This document shows positions 32,035 to 41,501 of a DNA stretch of 64,000 nucleotides, piece after piece; the first letter of the stretch is position 1, and each line of letters starts with the position of its first letter. Source of the stretch: Acetobacteraceae bacterium (GTDB taxonomy: Bacteria > Pseudomonadota > Alphaproteobacteria > Acetobacterales > Acetobacteraceae). The notes beneath the pieces are model-generated. The model saw nothing but the letters and a program-made list of their open reading frames with translations, had not been told where the DNA came from and did no database searches. The stretch is from positions 25,117-89,116 of the forward strand of contig CANJLW010000016.1 in NCBI GenBank assembly GCA_947475245.1. The letters run 5' to 3'. The position numbers were made by a program, and so were the translations under genes.

Positions 32035-33890
32035 GACGCCACCTTGAGAGACGGTTTGGTTTTCTCGGCGATGCCGCCGGCGATGAAGCGGGCGGTGATC
32101 GGCGTGCCGTCGTAATGCACGACCTTGGTCAACTTCGCCGGGTTGATCTCAAGCTCGTTGATCAGCAGCGACCGCAATTGACCGTCGCGGTTCTGCTCGA
32201 CAACGAACACCTGATCGTGCGCCGCGATGAAGGCTTCGACTTCCGGCCCGAAGGGGAAGGCGCGCACCCGAAGCAGGTCGAGCACGATGCCCTGTTCGGC
32301 GAGCATCTGATCGGCTTCGACGATCGCCGGGCTGGTCGATCCGTAATAGATCGCGCCCAGCTTGGTCGGTCGGTCGGCCTTACGCTCGATCGCGGGGGGG
32401 ACGAGTCCGGCGGCGGTGCCGTGCTTTTTCAGCAGCCGCTCCATATTCTCCTGATAGTCGGCGCCTTCTTCGGAGTAGCGCGCCATGGCATCCTTGGACG
32501 TGCCGCGGGTGAAGAACGCGCCCTTGGTCGGATGCGTGCCGGGCAGGGTGCGATAGGCAATGCCGTCGCCGTCGACATCCAGATAGCGCCCGAACTTCTT
32601 GCCGGCATCCAGATCGGCCGCGGTCATGACCTTGCCGCGATCCATCTTGCGGCTGTCGTCCCAGTTGAACGGGCGGGTCAGACGTTCATTCATGCCGATT
32701 TCAAGGTCGAGCATGACGAAGATCGGGGTTTGCAGACGATCGGCCAGATCGAAGGCGAGCGCGCCGAACTCGAAGCATTCATACGGATCTTCGGGGATCA
32801 GCAGGACATGCTTGGTATCGCCGTGGCTGGCATAGGCGCAGGCGGTGATGTCGGTCTGCTGCGTGCGCGTGGGCATGCCCGTCGAAGGGCCGGAGCGCTG
32901 CACGTCGAAGATCACCGCCGGGATTTCGGCGAAATAGGCCAGGCCGATGAATTCCTGCATCAAGGAGATGCCGGGACCGGATGTCGCGGTGAACGATCGC
33001 GCGCCGTTCCAGGCCGCGCCGATCACCATGCCGATCGACGACAATTCGTCTTCCGCCTGCACGATGGCGAAGTTGTTCTTGCCGGTCGCCTTGTCCACCC
33101 GATAGCGGCTGCAATAGCGCTGGAACGCTTCGGCAAGCGACGACGATGGGGTGATCGGATACCAGGCGCACACGGTGGCACCGCCATAGACCGCGCCAAG
33201 CGCCGCGGCGGCGTTGCCGTCGATGAAGATGCGATCGCCGACGACGTCGGCCTTGCGCATTTTCAGCCCGATCGGATCGCCCAGGTTCTGCTTCACCCAA
33301 TCCAGGCCCATGTGGAGCGCCTGGATATTGGCCGAAATCAGCTTGTCGCGGCCCTTGAACTGCTCGGACAGCAATTGCTCGATCGACGGGATGTCCATAT
33401 CGATCAGCGCGGCCAGCGCGCCCAGACCGACGATGTTCTTGAACAACTGCCGTTGGCGCGGGTCGCTGTATGCCTCGTTCGTCATGCGGGTCAGCGGCAC
33501 GCCGACGACGACGATGTCGTCGCGGAACTTCGACGCGGGCATCGGCTTGGTGTTGTCGTAGAACAGGTATCCGCCGGGCTCGATGGATTGGACATCCTGA
33601 TCCCAGGTTTGCGGGTTCATCGCGACCATCAGGTCGACGCCGCCGCCCCGCGCGCCCAGATGCCCGGCCTCTGAAATCCGCACCTCGTACCAGGTCGGAA
33701 GCCCCTGAATGTTGGACGGAAAGATGTTGCGGGGCGTCACCGCGACGCCCATGCGAAGGACGGTTTTGGCGAACAGCGCGTTCGCGCTGGCCGATCCGGA
33801 CCCGTTCACATTGGCGAACTTGACGACGAATTCGTTAACCCGTTGGAGCCGTTCGGCCCCCGGGGTCACACGGTCTACTTGCTGCAGCAT
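32031..33890 (-). CDS. 2-oxoacid:ferredoxin oxidoreductase, fused gamma-alpha subunit (KorA-like)
   Basis: A 619-residue protein. The N-terminal ~200 residues are the gamma domain (FANVNGSGSASANALFAKTV...ISEAGHLGARGGGVDLM). The rest is the alpha domain with GNAAAALGAVYGGATVCAWYPITPSSSLAEAF, EDELSSIGMVIGAAWNGAR and the late LRVRAFPFGPEVEAFI transketolase C-type domain. ATG 33890 starts 16 bases inside the upstream gene. The open frame continues further upstream within that gene, but this is not coding for this protein. Confidence 0.9.
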   Translation of the reverse strand: MLQQVDRVTPGAERLQRVNEFVVKFANVNGSGSASANALFAKTVLRMGVAVTPRNIFPSNIQGLPTWYEVRISEAGHLGARGGGVDLMVAMNPQTWDQDVQSIEPGGYLFYDNTKPMPASKFRDDIVVVGVPLTRMTNEAYSDPRQRQLFKNIVGLGALAALIDMDIPSIEQLLSEQFKGRDKLISANIQALHMGLDWVKQNLGDPIGLKMRKADVVGDRIFIDGNAAAALGAVYGGATVCAWYPITPSSSLAEAFQRYCSRYRVDKATGKNNFAIVQAEDELSSIGMVIGAAWNGARSFTATSGPGISLMQEFIGLAYFAEIPAVIFDVQRSGPSTGMPTRTQQTDITACAYASHGDTKHVLLIPEDPYECFEFGALAFDLADRLQTPIFVMLDLEIGMNERLTRPFNWDDSRKMDRGKVMTAADLDAGKKFGRYLDVDGDGIAYRTLPGTHPTKGAFFTRGTSKDAMARYSEEGADYQENMERLLKKHGTAAGLVPPAIERKADRPTKLGAIYYGSTSPAIVEADQMLAEQGIVLDLLRVRAFPFGPEVEAFIAAHDQVFVVEQNRDGQLRSLLINELEINPAKLTKVVHYDGTPITARFIAGGIAEKTKPSLKVAS

Positions 33891-35680
33891 GCGTTCTCCG
33901 CCCCAAATGCACCCGCCTGGGCGACGTCGATCAAAAACCGTTCCATATCCCACGCGCCGGTCGGGCACCGTTCGGCGCACAGACCGCAGTGAAGGCAGAC
34001 GTCCTCGTCCTTCGCCATGATGCGTCCGGTCTTCAACGGCTTGGACACATACAAATCCTGCGTCAGGTTCGTCGCCGGCGCGCTCAGCCGTGTCCGAACG
34101 TCGGCTTCCTCGCCGTTTTCGGTAAAGCTGATGCTGTCGACCGGGCAAATATCGACGCAGGCGTCGCACTCGATGCACAGCTTGTCGGAGAAGATGGTCT
34201 GCACGTCGCAGTTCAGGCAACGCTGGGCTTCCTGGAACGCCAGCTTATCGTCGAAACCCAGTTCGACTTCCGCCTTGATGTCCTTCAACGCCGCGAACTT
34301 GTCGCGGTGCGGGACCTTGAAGCGCAGGTCGAGCGAGATGTTGTTGTCGTAGCTCCACTCGTGGATGCCCATCTTCTGGCTGGTGATGTTCACCATCGGC
34401 GGTGGCCGATCGGCGACATCTTCGCCCTGACAGAATTTGTGCAGCGAAATGGCGGCCTGATGCCCGTGCGCCACGGCCCAGATGATGTTCTTCGGGCCGA
34501 ACGCCGCGTCACCGCCGAAAAACACCTTGGGGTGCGTGGACTGGAACGTGGTCTCGTCGACCTTCGGCATGTCCCAGCGGTCGTCGAATTCCAGACCGAT
34601 ATCGCGCTCGATCCACGGGAACGCGTTTTCCTGGCCAACCGCCACCAGCACGTCGTCGCATTCGAAGAAGTGATCGGGTTCGCCGGTCGGGACCAGGTTC
34701 CGCCGCCCGCGGGCGTCGTACTCGGCCTTCACCTTCTCGAACGTCATGCCGATCAGCTTGCCGTTGTCGTGCTTGAACTCCTTGGGCACCAGGAAGTTCA
34801 GGATGGGGATGTCTTCCCCGATCGCGTCTTCCTTCTCCCACGGAGAGGCCTTCATCTCCTCGAAGCCGGAGCGCACGATCACCTTCACGTCCTCTCCGCC
34901 CAGGCGGCGGGACGAACGGCAGCAATCCATCGCGGTATTGCCGCCGCCAAGCACGATCACGCGCTTGCCGATCTTGGAGATATGGCCGAACGAGACCGAC
35001 GACAGCCAGTCGATGCCGATATGGATGTTCGCGGCGGCTTCGACGCGACCGGGGATCGGCAGATCGCGCCCGCGCGGGGCACCGGTGCCGACGAAGATCG
35101 CGTCGTAATCTTCTTCCAACAGACCCTTCAGGCTGTCGATCCGCTGGCCCAGCCGCATTTCCGGGCCAAGATCGGTGATGTAGCCGACTTCTTCGTCGAT
35201 CACTTCTTCCGGCAGGCGGAATTTCGGGATCTGGCTGCGGATCATGCCGCCCGCGCGCGGGTCCGAATCGTAGACCACCAGGTGGTAGCCCAGCGGCGCG
35301 AGATCGCGCGCGACGGTCAGGGAGGCCGGGCCGGCACCGACAAGGGCAATCTTCTTGCCGTTGCGCGTGGTCGGCTTCGGCGGCATGCGACCGCTCACGT
35401 CGCCCTTGTAATCGGCGGCGACGCGCTTCAGCCGGCAGATCGCGACGGGTTCGTCCTCTACCCGGCCACGTCTGCAAGCCGGCTCACACGGCCGATCGCA
35501 TGTGCGTCCGAGGACGCCGGGGAAGACATTGGACTTCCAATTGATCATGAAAGCGTCGGCATACCGCCCGTCGGCGATGAGCCGGATATACTCCGGAACG
35601 GGAGTATGTGCCGGGCACGCCCATTGGCAATCGACGACCTTATGGAAGTAGTCGGGGTCCTTGATATCGGTCGGCTGCAA
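33875..35680 (-). CDS. GltD-like FAD/NAD(P)H oxidoreductase with ferredoxin domain (KorC-like)
   Basis: A 601-residue protein. An N-terminal GltD-like Fe-S segment (CQWACPAHTPVPEY, CDRPCEPACRRG) precedes an FAD Rossmann motif (IALVGAGPASLTVARDLA) and an NAD(P) motif (VIVLGGGNTAMDCCRSS). The C terminus has two ferredoxin 4Fe-4S motifs (CIECDACVDICP and CLHCGLCAERCP). It should pass electrons between NAD(P)H and the KorAB subunits; KorCAB of Azoarcus evansii is a known precedent for such a fusion. The start is TTG at 35680, supported by AGGAG six bases upstream. Confidence 0.88.
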   Translation of the reverse strand: MQPTDIKDPDYFHKVVDCQWACPAHTPVPEYIRLIADGRYADAFMINWKSNVFPGVLGRTCDRPCEPACRRGRVEDEPVAICRLKRVAADYKGDVSGRMPPKPTTRNGKKIALVGAGPASLTVARDLAPLGYHLVVYDSDPRAGGMIRSQIPKFRLPEEVIDEEVGYITDLGPEMRLGQRIDSLKGLLEEDYDAIFVGTGAPRGRDLPIPGRVEAAANIHIGIDWLSSVSFGHISKIGKRVIVLGGGNTAMDCCRSSRRLGGEDVKVIVRSGFEEMKASPWEKEDAIGEDIPILNFLVPKEFKHDNGKLIGMTFEKVKAEYDARGRRNLVPTGEPDHFFECDDVLVAVGQENAFPWIERDIGLEFDDRWDMPKVDETTFQSTHPKVFFGGDAAFGPKNIIWAVAHGHQAAISLHKFCQGEDVADRPPPMVNITSQKMGIHEWSYDNNISLDLRFKVPHRDKFAALKDIKAEVELGFDDKLAFQEAQRCLNCDVQTIFSDKLCIECDACVDICPVDSISFTENGEEADVRTRLSAPATNLTQDLYVSKPLKTGRIMAKDEDVCLHCGLCAERCPTGAWDMERFLIDVAQAGAFGAENACCSK

Positions 35681-35894
35681 CTTGGACTCCTATTGACCGG
35701 TCGGGGCGTTCATCATCTGCCCAGCCGTATGCGCGGGCGCTTCTGCGGCGACCGTAGCGTTACGTCAATCCATCCTGAGACAAATTGCTCGTCGTAGCAA
35801 CCTGATCTCCCGCATATCCGCCAACCGCTGGGACCGCGGGACACGGTTCCGCGGCGGCGGACAACAGGAATGGACGATGGCTGGGCCAGTAGGA

Positions 35895-37523
35895 TCAGGG
35901 CCGCATGCCGAAGCTTGCCGGTCCCGGCGTGCGCAGCGGCGCGGCCAAAGCGGCGAAGTCGCACAGCAGCTTCCTTGTGTCGCGCGGGTCGATGATCTCG
36001 TCGACAAAGAACGACTCGGCGGTGCGATACGGGGAGCGCAGGCGATTCAACCGCTCCTCGATCTCATCCTGCTTTGCCTGCGGATCGTCCGCCGCGTCGA
36101 TTTCGGCGCGGTAGGCCGCCTCGATACCGCCTTCCAGCGGCAACGACCCCCAACTCGCCGACGGCCAGGCATAGCGCAGGCACAAATGCCCGACCGGCTG
36201 ATGTCCCAGGCCGCCGACGCCGTAGCAGTTGCGCACGATGATGCTGCACCAGGGCACGGTCGTCTGGTTGATCGCCGACAACGCCCGCACGCCCCAACGG
36301 ATCACCGCGCTGCTTTCCGCGCGCAACCCGACCTGGAAGCCGGGGCAATCGACCAGATGCACGATCGGCAGATGGAATGTCTGCGCCATGTCCACGAAGC
36401 GGATGATCTTGTTGCAGGCATCCGCCGTCCAGGCCCCGCCGTCGAACAGCGGATCGCCCGCCAGCACCGCCACCGGCCAGCCGTCCAGACGCGCGAAGCC
36501 GGTAATGATCGATCGCCCGAACATCCGGCCCTGCTCGAAGAAGCTGCCCTTGTCGAACACCGATTCAATGATCCGGCGCATGTGGTACGCCTGCTTCTTC
36601 ACGCGGGGAATGGCGCTGATCAGCGCCTCATCCCGCCGACCCGGATCGTCCCACCCGCGCATGCGCGGCGGAACGTCGTGAATTGAACTCGGCAAATACG
36701 ACAGGAACCGACGAGCGGCTTCGAAGGCTTCTTCCTCGGTGTCGACGGCATGGTCGACGGCGCCGCAACCAAGTTGGATTTCCCAGCCGCCGAGCTCCTG
36801 CTTGGTGCGCGGTTCGCCCAGACGCTCCACGACCGGCGGTCCGGCGACGAAGACGGCCGCCATTTCCTTGACCATGACCGAGTAATGCGACGCGACCAGA
36901 CGCGCGGCGCCCAATCCGGCGACGGAGCCAAGGCCGAGACCGACGACCGGCACTTGCGACATGTTGTTGGCGACGATGTCAAACGCCGTCGTCTCACCCA
37001 ATCCGCCCGGAAGGTTCGCGCGCCCGGTGGTTTCGATCGTCTTGACCGATCCGCCGCCGCCGGAGCCTTCGATCAACCGGATGATCGGCATGCGGAACTG
37101 CGCCGCGATCTGTTCCGACATCTTCGGCTTGCCCTTGATGGAGGCATCGGCCGAACCGCCGCGCAGCGTAAAGTCGTCGCCCGCGATCGCCACCGGCCGG
37201 CCGTCGACCAGCCCGCGCCCGAAGACGCAGTTGCCGGGCATGAATTCGGTAATGTTGCCGCGATTGTCGTAGGTCGCCTTGCCGGCGATGCTGCCGATTT
37301 CCTTGAACGTGCCGGGATCGAGCATTTGGTCGATCCGTTCCCGCACCGTCAGGCGGCCGCCCTTGTGCTGGCGCGCCACGCGTTCCGCCCCGCCCATCTC
37401 GCGCGCCAGCGCCTGGCGTTGACGCAGTTCCGCCAGTTCCGGTTCCCACCCGACGGGCGCCTGCGATTGTTGGGTCTGATCGCCGGTCAGCGCGGCGCGC
37501 GGCGGCGGAGAATCATCGGTCAT
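35895..37523 (-). CDS. acyl-CoA carboxylase carboxyltransferase (beta) subunit
   Basis: A 542-residue carboxyltransferase of the propionyl/acetyl-CoA carboxylase beta type. Typical blocks are RLTVRERIDQMLDPGTFKE, IAGDDFTLRGGSA, RLIEGSGGGGSVK (oxyanion glycines) and VHLVDCPGFQVGLRAE. It would move a carboxyl group from biotin to an acyl-CoA. No biotin carboxylase or carrier gene is in the window, so the acyl-CoA is undetermined; a decarboxylase role is an alternative. Its ATG overlaps the stop of a small secreted-protein gene upstream (ATGA). The KorCAB operon lies 214 bases downstream on the same strand. Confidence 0.88.
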   Translation of the reverse strand: MTDDSPPPRAALTGDQTQQSQAPVGWEPELAELRQRQALAREMGGAERVARQHKGGRLTVRERIDQMLDPGTFKEIGSIAGKATYDNRGNITEFMPGNCVFGRGLVDGRPVAIAGDDFTLRGGSADASIKGKPKMSEQIAAQFRMPIIRLIEGSGGGGSVKTIETTGRANLPGGLGETTAFDIVANNMSQVPVVGLGLGSVAGLGAARLVASHYSVMVKEMAAVFVAGPPVVERLGEPRTKQELGGWEIQLGCGAVDHAVDTEEEAFEAARRFLSYLPSSIHDVPPRMRGWDDPGRRDEALISAIPRVKKQAYHMRRIIESVFDKGSFFEQGRMFGRSIITGFARLDGWPVAVLAGDPLFDGGAWTADACNKIIRFVDMAQTFHLPIVHLVDCPGFQVGLRAESSAVIRWGVRALSAINQTTVPWCSIIVRNCYGVGGLGHQPVGHLCLRYAWPSASWGSLPLEGGIEAAYRAEIDAADDPQAKQDEIEERLNRLRSPYRTAESFFVDEIIDPRDTRKLLCDFAALAAPLRTPGPASFGMRP

Positions 37524-37903
37524 ACGTTTCCTGTCCTTTTTTCATTGATGCGCCCATCGTCGCGCCACCGCGGGGCGAAACTGACGGGCGGACCGCAGCG
37601 ATTCCAAACCTCGGTCTCGGCCGAACCGACGCGGATGTGCACGGCCATTTCGCCCATTAAGGTCATGTCGATTTTTTGCCCGGCGTTCTTATCCGACGCG
37701 GGGGCGATATAGGAAAAATGATGCCGGTCGTACTCCCCGCCGACGCGCGCGCCGAACGGGGTCACGATCGTCGGCCCCGCAATCTCCAACCGCCGCCCGT
37801 CCTTGGAGCACCAATGCCCGTCGATCGCATCCGCGCGCGCGGAGGACGTCGCAAGCACGATCGCCGCCAGGGTTAGGCCACACAGGATGGGAACCGACCG
37901 CAT
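37520..37903 (-). CDS. small secreted protein of unknown function
   Basis: 127 residues with a Sec signal peptide (LCGLTLAAIVLATSSARADA), so periplasmic. The mature ~100 residues contain two cysteines (HWCSKDGR and NRCGPP) that could form a disulfide, and a beta-rich pattern. I do not recognise the family. AAGGAG precedes the ATG. It overlaps the carboxyltransferase start by four bases, so the two are co-translated, which is odd for a periplasmic and a cytoplasmic protein. It is divergent from the crotonase gene. Confidence 0.75.
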   Translation of the reverse strand: MRSVPILCGLTLAAIVLATSSARADAIDGHWCSKDGRRLEIAGPTIVTPFGARVGGEYDRHHFSYIAPASDKNAGQKIDMTLMGEMAVHIRVGSAETEVWNRCGPPVSFAPRWRDDGRINEKRTGNV

Positions 37904-37999
37904 TGGGTTTCTCCTTCGCCGATTAGGACGCTAAGAAGGATTTGCGCGGCACGCAACGTTGCCGCCGCGATTATTCGCGCTGGACCCGATGGAAATGGC

Positions 38000-38764
38000 A
38001 TGACCGACGAACTCCTGTATGAAATCAAAGACGGTATCGGCCACGTCACGCTGAACCGACCGCAGGCCCGCAATGCGCTGACCTTCGCGATGTACGAGAA
38101 GTTGGCGAGCATCGCCGCCGATCCGCAAGGCGCGCGCGCTTTGATCCTGACCGGCGCGGGCGACAAAGCCTTTGCCGCCGGCACCGATATCGGACAGTTC
38201 CGCGCCTTCTCCACGCCCGAGGATGCGATTGCCTACGAGGCGCGCCTGGATCGCGTGCTGGGCGCGCTGGAACGCTGCCCCATCCCGACCATCGCCGCCA
38301 TTGCGGGTGCCTGCACCGGCGGCGGCGCGGGCATCGCCGCCGCCTGCGATCTGCGGATCGCCGCCGCCAACGCGCGCTTCGGCTTTCCCATCGCGCGCAC
38401 CCTGGGCAACTGCCTGTCGATGGCGAACATCGCCCGCCTGTCCGCCCTGATCGGCCCCGCGCGCGTGACGGAGATCATCTTCACCGCCCGCCTGTTGGAC
38501 GCGGAAGAAGCCCGCGCCGCCGGACTGGTCAGCGAGGTCCTTCCCGATCCCACCGCGCTGGCCGACCGCGCCGCCGCCCTGGCCACCCTGGTCGCCGGTA
38601 ACGCGCCGCTGACCCTGCGCGCGACCAAGGAAGCCATTCGGCGGCTGCGGGACTCTCTGCCCCCGGACGAGGACCTGATCAAACTCTGCTACACCAGCGC
38701 CGATTTCCGCGAAGGCATGGAAGCCTTCCTGGGCAAGCGCGCCCCGGTCTGGACCGGCACCTGA
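38000..38764 (+). CDS. enoyl-CoA hydratase/isomerase (crotonase) family protein
   Basis: A 254-residue crotonase. IGHVTLNRPQARNALTFAMYE is the usual N-terminal strand. The oxyanion hole segments are seen as DKAFAAGTDIGQF and GACTGGGAGIAAACDLRIA. The first catalytic Glu of hydratases (in the segment after GGG) is not obvious and the second site reads RTLGNCLS, so it may be an isomerase or another crotonase rather than a classical hydratase. It is divergent from the carboxyltransferase unit and ends where the flippase frame begins. Confidence 0.85.
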   Translation: MTDELLYEIKDGIGHVTLNRPQARNALTFAMYEKLASIAADPQGARALILTGAGDKAFAAGTDIGQFRAFSTPEDAIAYEARLDRVLGALERCPIPTIAAIAGACTGGGAGIAAACDLRIAAANARFGFPIARTLGNCLSMANIARLSALIGPARVTEIIFTARLLDAEEARAAGLVSEVLPDPTALADRAAALATLVAGNAPLTLRATKEAIRRLRDSLPPDEDLIKLCYTSADFREGMEAFLGKRAPVWTGT

Positions 38765-40275
38765 CCGAAACCCCGCCCTCTCTCACGACGCGCACCGCGA
38801 CGGGGGCGTCGTGGGTACTCATCTGGCGCCTGACCTCGCGCCTGCTCGGCATCGTCAACACAGTCGTGCTGGTGCGTCTGCTGACGCCCGCCGACTTCGG
38901 GCTGATCGCGCTGGCGACGTCGTTTTCGCAGTCGGTGGATTGGCTTTCGACGATCGGGGTGCGCGAAGCCCTGATCCGCCGTCACACGCTGACGCGCAGC
39001 CTGTACGACACGGGCTTTACCCTGAACGCGTTGCGCGGCGTGCTGATGGCCCTGGCCATCCTGGCCATGGCCTGGCCCGTCGCCGGGTTCTTCGACGACG
39101 CGCGCCTGTTCCCGATCCTGCTCGTGCTGGCCGGCGTCACCATGCTGTCGGCACTCGAAAACATCGGCACCGTGGACTTCCGTCGCGACCTCGCCTTTGG
39201 GCGAGAGTTCTGGATGGCGGTGATCCCCCGCATCGGCGCCATCGTCGTGTCGATGACACTGGCCTTTGTCCTGCGGAATTTCTGGGCGCTGATCGGCGGT
39301 ATCCTGACCGCCGCCGTTATGCGCCTGGCCATGAGTTACCTTATGCACCCGTACCGCCCAGGCCTGACCCTGCGCGACTGGCGCGGCATCGCCGGGTTTT
39401 CGTTCTGGACCTGGATGACGGCCACCGCCCAACTGCTGCGCGACAAGATGGATACCGTGGTGATCGGCCGCGTCCTGGGGCCGCGCGATGTCGGGCTTTA
39501 CGCGGTGGGGGTGGAAGTCGGGTCACTGACTTCCTCCGAACTCGTCGAACCGCTCACCGCCGCCCTGTTCGCCGGATTTACCGAGGCTCGGCGTAAAGGC
39601 GCCGACATCGCGGCGGGCTACTTCAAGGCCATCGCGGCGACGTTCCTGGTGACCATGCCCATGGGCCTGGGCTTGTCGATGCTGGCCGCCCCGCTGGTGC
39701 GCCTCGCCTTTGGCGAGGCATGGATGGAAGCCGTGCCCTTGGTGCAAATCTTCGCGCTGATGGGCATGGCCAAGGTCGTCGCTTACGTCAGCACCGCCCT
39801 GCTGACGGCGGAAGGCATGATGCGCCAGCACTTCCGGGTCATGGTCACCAGCCTTGTCGCCCGCGCCATCCTGCTGGCCGTGCTGATCGGACCGTTCGGG
39901 ATCATGGGCGCCGTATGGGCAACGATCGGCAGCATCGTGGTGGAGGAGATCCTCTACATGATCGTCACCTTCCGCCACTTCCGCCTACCGTTGGCCGATC
40001 TGCCGAAAACCCTCTGGCGCCCGTCCTTGGCCGGTGCGGCCATGGCTTGCGTGCTGATGCTGCAAGGCCTGGCCTGGACGGCCGCGCCGGACACCGCGGC
40101 CGAACAAGCCCTGGCGATGCTGCAAGGCACGCTGACCGGGGCCGTCACCTACACGTCGGTGCTGCTCCTCGCATGGTACGCGGCCGGACGGCCGGCGGGG
40201 GCGGAAACCGCGTTCCTGGATGTGTTCATGTCGCAGGTGCGGCGCATCGCGCGCCGGTCGGCATCACGCAGTTGA
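38761..40275 (+). CDS. Wzx-type polysaccharide flippase of the second EPS locus
   Basis: About 504 residues with 12-14 membrane segments; RLTSRLLGIVNTVVLVRLL then TPADFGLIALATSFSQSVDW is the family start. The first conventional start in frame is GTG 38866, but it lies inside the first membrane helix. The homologous N terminus extends back to about 38764 with no ATG, GTG or TTG. A CTG at 38761, overlapping the crotonase stop, is the likeliest start; a sequencing error is the alternative. It would flip lipid-linked units for the XrtA-locus polysaccharide. Its 3' end overlaps the converging GT4 gene by 12 bases. Confidence 0.82.
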   Translation: MTETPPSLTTRTATGASWVLIWRLTSRLLGIVNTVVLVRLLTPADFGLIALATSFSQSVDWLSTIGVREALIRRHTLTRSLYDTGFTLNALRGVLMALAILAMAWPVAGFFDDARLFPILLVLAGVTMLSALENIGTVDFRRDLAFGREFWMAVIPRIGAIVVSMTLAFVLRNFWALIGGILTAAVMRLAMSYLMHPYRPGLTLRDWRGIAGFSFWTWMTATAQLLRDKMDTVVIGRVLGPRDVGLYAVGVEVGSLTSSELVEPLTAALFAGFTEARRKGADIAAGYFKAIAATFLVTMPMGLGLSMLAAPLVRLAFGEAWMEAVPLVQIFALMGMAKVVAYVSTALLTAEGMMRQHFRVMVTSLVARAILLAVLIGPFGIMGAVWATIGSIVVEEILYMIVTFRHFRLPLADLPKTLWRPSLAGAAMACVLMLQGLAWTAAPDTAAEQALAMLQGTLTGAVTYTSVLLLAWYAAGRPAGAETAFLDVFMSQVRRIARRSASRS

Positions 40276-41472
40276 GCGTTCGGCGATCACTCTGCGGAAC
40301 AACGCGATCTGCCCGGCGGTCGTTTCGTCCCAACTGAAACCTTCGGCATAAGTCCGGGTTTCCGCCCGGTCCCGCATGTTCGCGAACAACCGGCGCACGC
40401 CCGCCGCGATGCCGTCCGGCGTGTTTTCGTCGATAATAACGCCGGCCTCGATACGCTGAACGACCTCTGGGTTGCCCCAGATATTACTGGCGACGACCGG
40501 CGTGCCGCACGCCATCGATTCCAGCAGCACGTTCGCCCACCCCTCACGCGACGACGCCAGCACCGACGCATCGGCGGCCCCGTACAACGCGGGCAATTCC
40601 TTGTGCGGGCGGGCGCCTAACAGGCTGACCCGATCCGTCAGGTTCAGCTTCGCGATCAGGGCCGACAGCCGCTCCCGCTCCGGCCCTTCGCCCGCGATGA
40701 CCAGCCCGAACTCCGGCAATTGCAGCATCGCTTCGATCGTCCGGTGGTGCCCCTTGCGCTCGATCAACAGCCCCACGGAAATCAGCGTCGGGCGCTGAAA
40801 GCCAAGCGCGGCGCGGGTCGCGGCGCGATCGGCGGGCGGACGAAACAGCGACGTCTCGATGCCGTTGCGCAGCACGGTGACCTTGTCGTCCGGCGCGCCA
40901 AGCTCGACCATCGCCGCCTTCAGCGCGGCGGAGACGGTGATCAGCGCCGCCGCCCCCTTAATCGCGCCCTGAATGAGGCGACGAGGGATCGCATAGCGCG
41001 GGATCAGGTTCACGTCGGTCCCGCGCGCCGTGATGACGACGGGAAGGTTCAGCGCCTTCCCCAGCCAGACCGCCGCGACGCCGTCGGGGTAGACGTAATG
41101 CGCGTCGATGGCGTCAAACCGTAGCCCCTGGCGCAGCATATCGCGCACGACCGGCAGCATCGCGCGGTACAGCAGCCAAGGCGCGATCGACATGCCGATC
41201 TTCGGGATCACCGGAAAGCGCGGATGGTAAATCTGAAGCCCATGCCGGGTTTCCCGTTCCGGCACCCGGGCATTCAACGCCCAGTCGCCGAACCGAGCCG
41301 ACGTGCTGGGAAACCACGGTACCGGCGCAAGCACGGTGCTGACGACGGCAGGCGCGCCGTCGTCAGTCGCCGCGACCAGATGCCGCAGGCGGTTTTCCAC
41401 GAAGATCCCGTGGTTGGGCCTCGCCGCGCTGGGAAACAGCGAGGAGAACGTCAGCAGCCGCAACGGGGCCAT
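40264..41472 (-). CDS. family 4 glycosyltransferase of the XrtA locus
   Basis: A 402-residue GT-B protein. The N-terminal half has FSSLFPSAARPNHGIFVENR, common in exosortase-locus glycosyltransferases. The C-terminal half has the GT4 site: SVGLLIERKGHHRTIEAML, GEGPERERL and SSREGWANVLLESMACGTPVVAS. It stands 29 bases downstream of the PrsT-like gene on the same strand and is probably the last gene of the PrsK-PrsR-PrsT transcript. It adds a sugar to the lipid-linked EPS precursor. Confidence 0.86.
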   Translation of the reverse strand: MAPLRLLTFSSLFPSAARPNHGIFVENRLRHLVAATDDGAPAVVSTVLAPVPWFPSTSARFGDWALNARVPERETRHGLQIYHPRFPVIPKIGMSIAPWLLYRAMLPVVRDMLRQGLRFDAIDAHYVYPDGVAAVWLGKALNLPVVITARGTDVNLIPRYAIPRRLIQGAIKGAAALITVSAALKAAMVELGAPDDKVTVLRNGIETSLFRPPADRAATRAALGFQRPTLISVGLLIERKGHHRTIEAMLQLPEFGLVIAGEGPERERLSALIAKLNLTDRVSLLGARPHKELPALYGAADASVLASSREGWANVLLESMACGTPVVASNIWGNPEVVQRIEAGVIIDENTPDGIAAGVRRLFANMRDRAETRTYAEGFSWDETTAGQIALFRRVIAERSTA

Positions 41473-41501
41473 ATCGAGCGGTCTGAGCCCGATTTCGGCG
41501 G

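Noticed and set aside
33891..34220. N-terminal extension of the KorA-like protein
   Set aside because: It reads through the ferredoxin region of the upstream gene in another frame. The gamma domain starts after ATG 33890.
38866..40275. Flippase start at GTG 38866
   Set aside because: It would delete most of the first membrane helix and the conserved family N terminus. It is the first conventional codon but probably not the real start.
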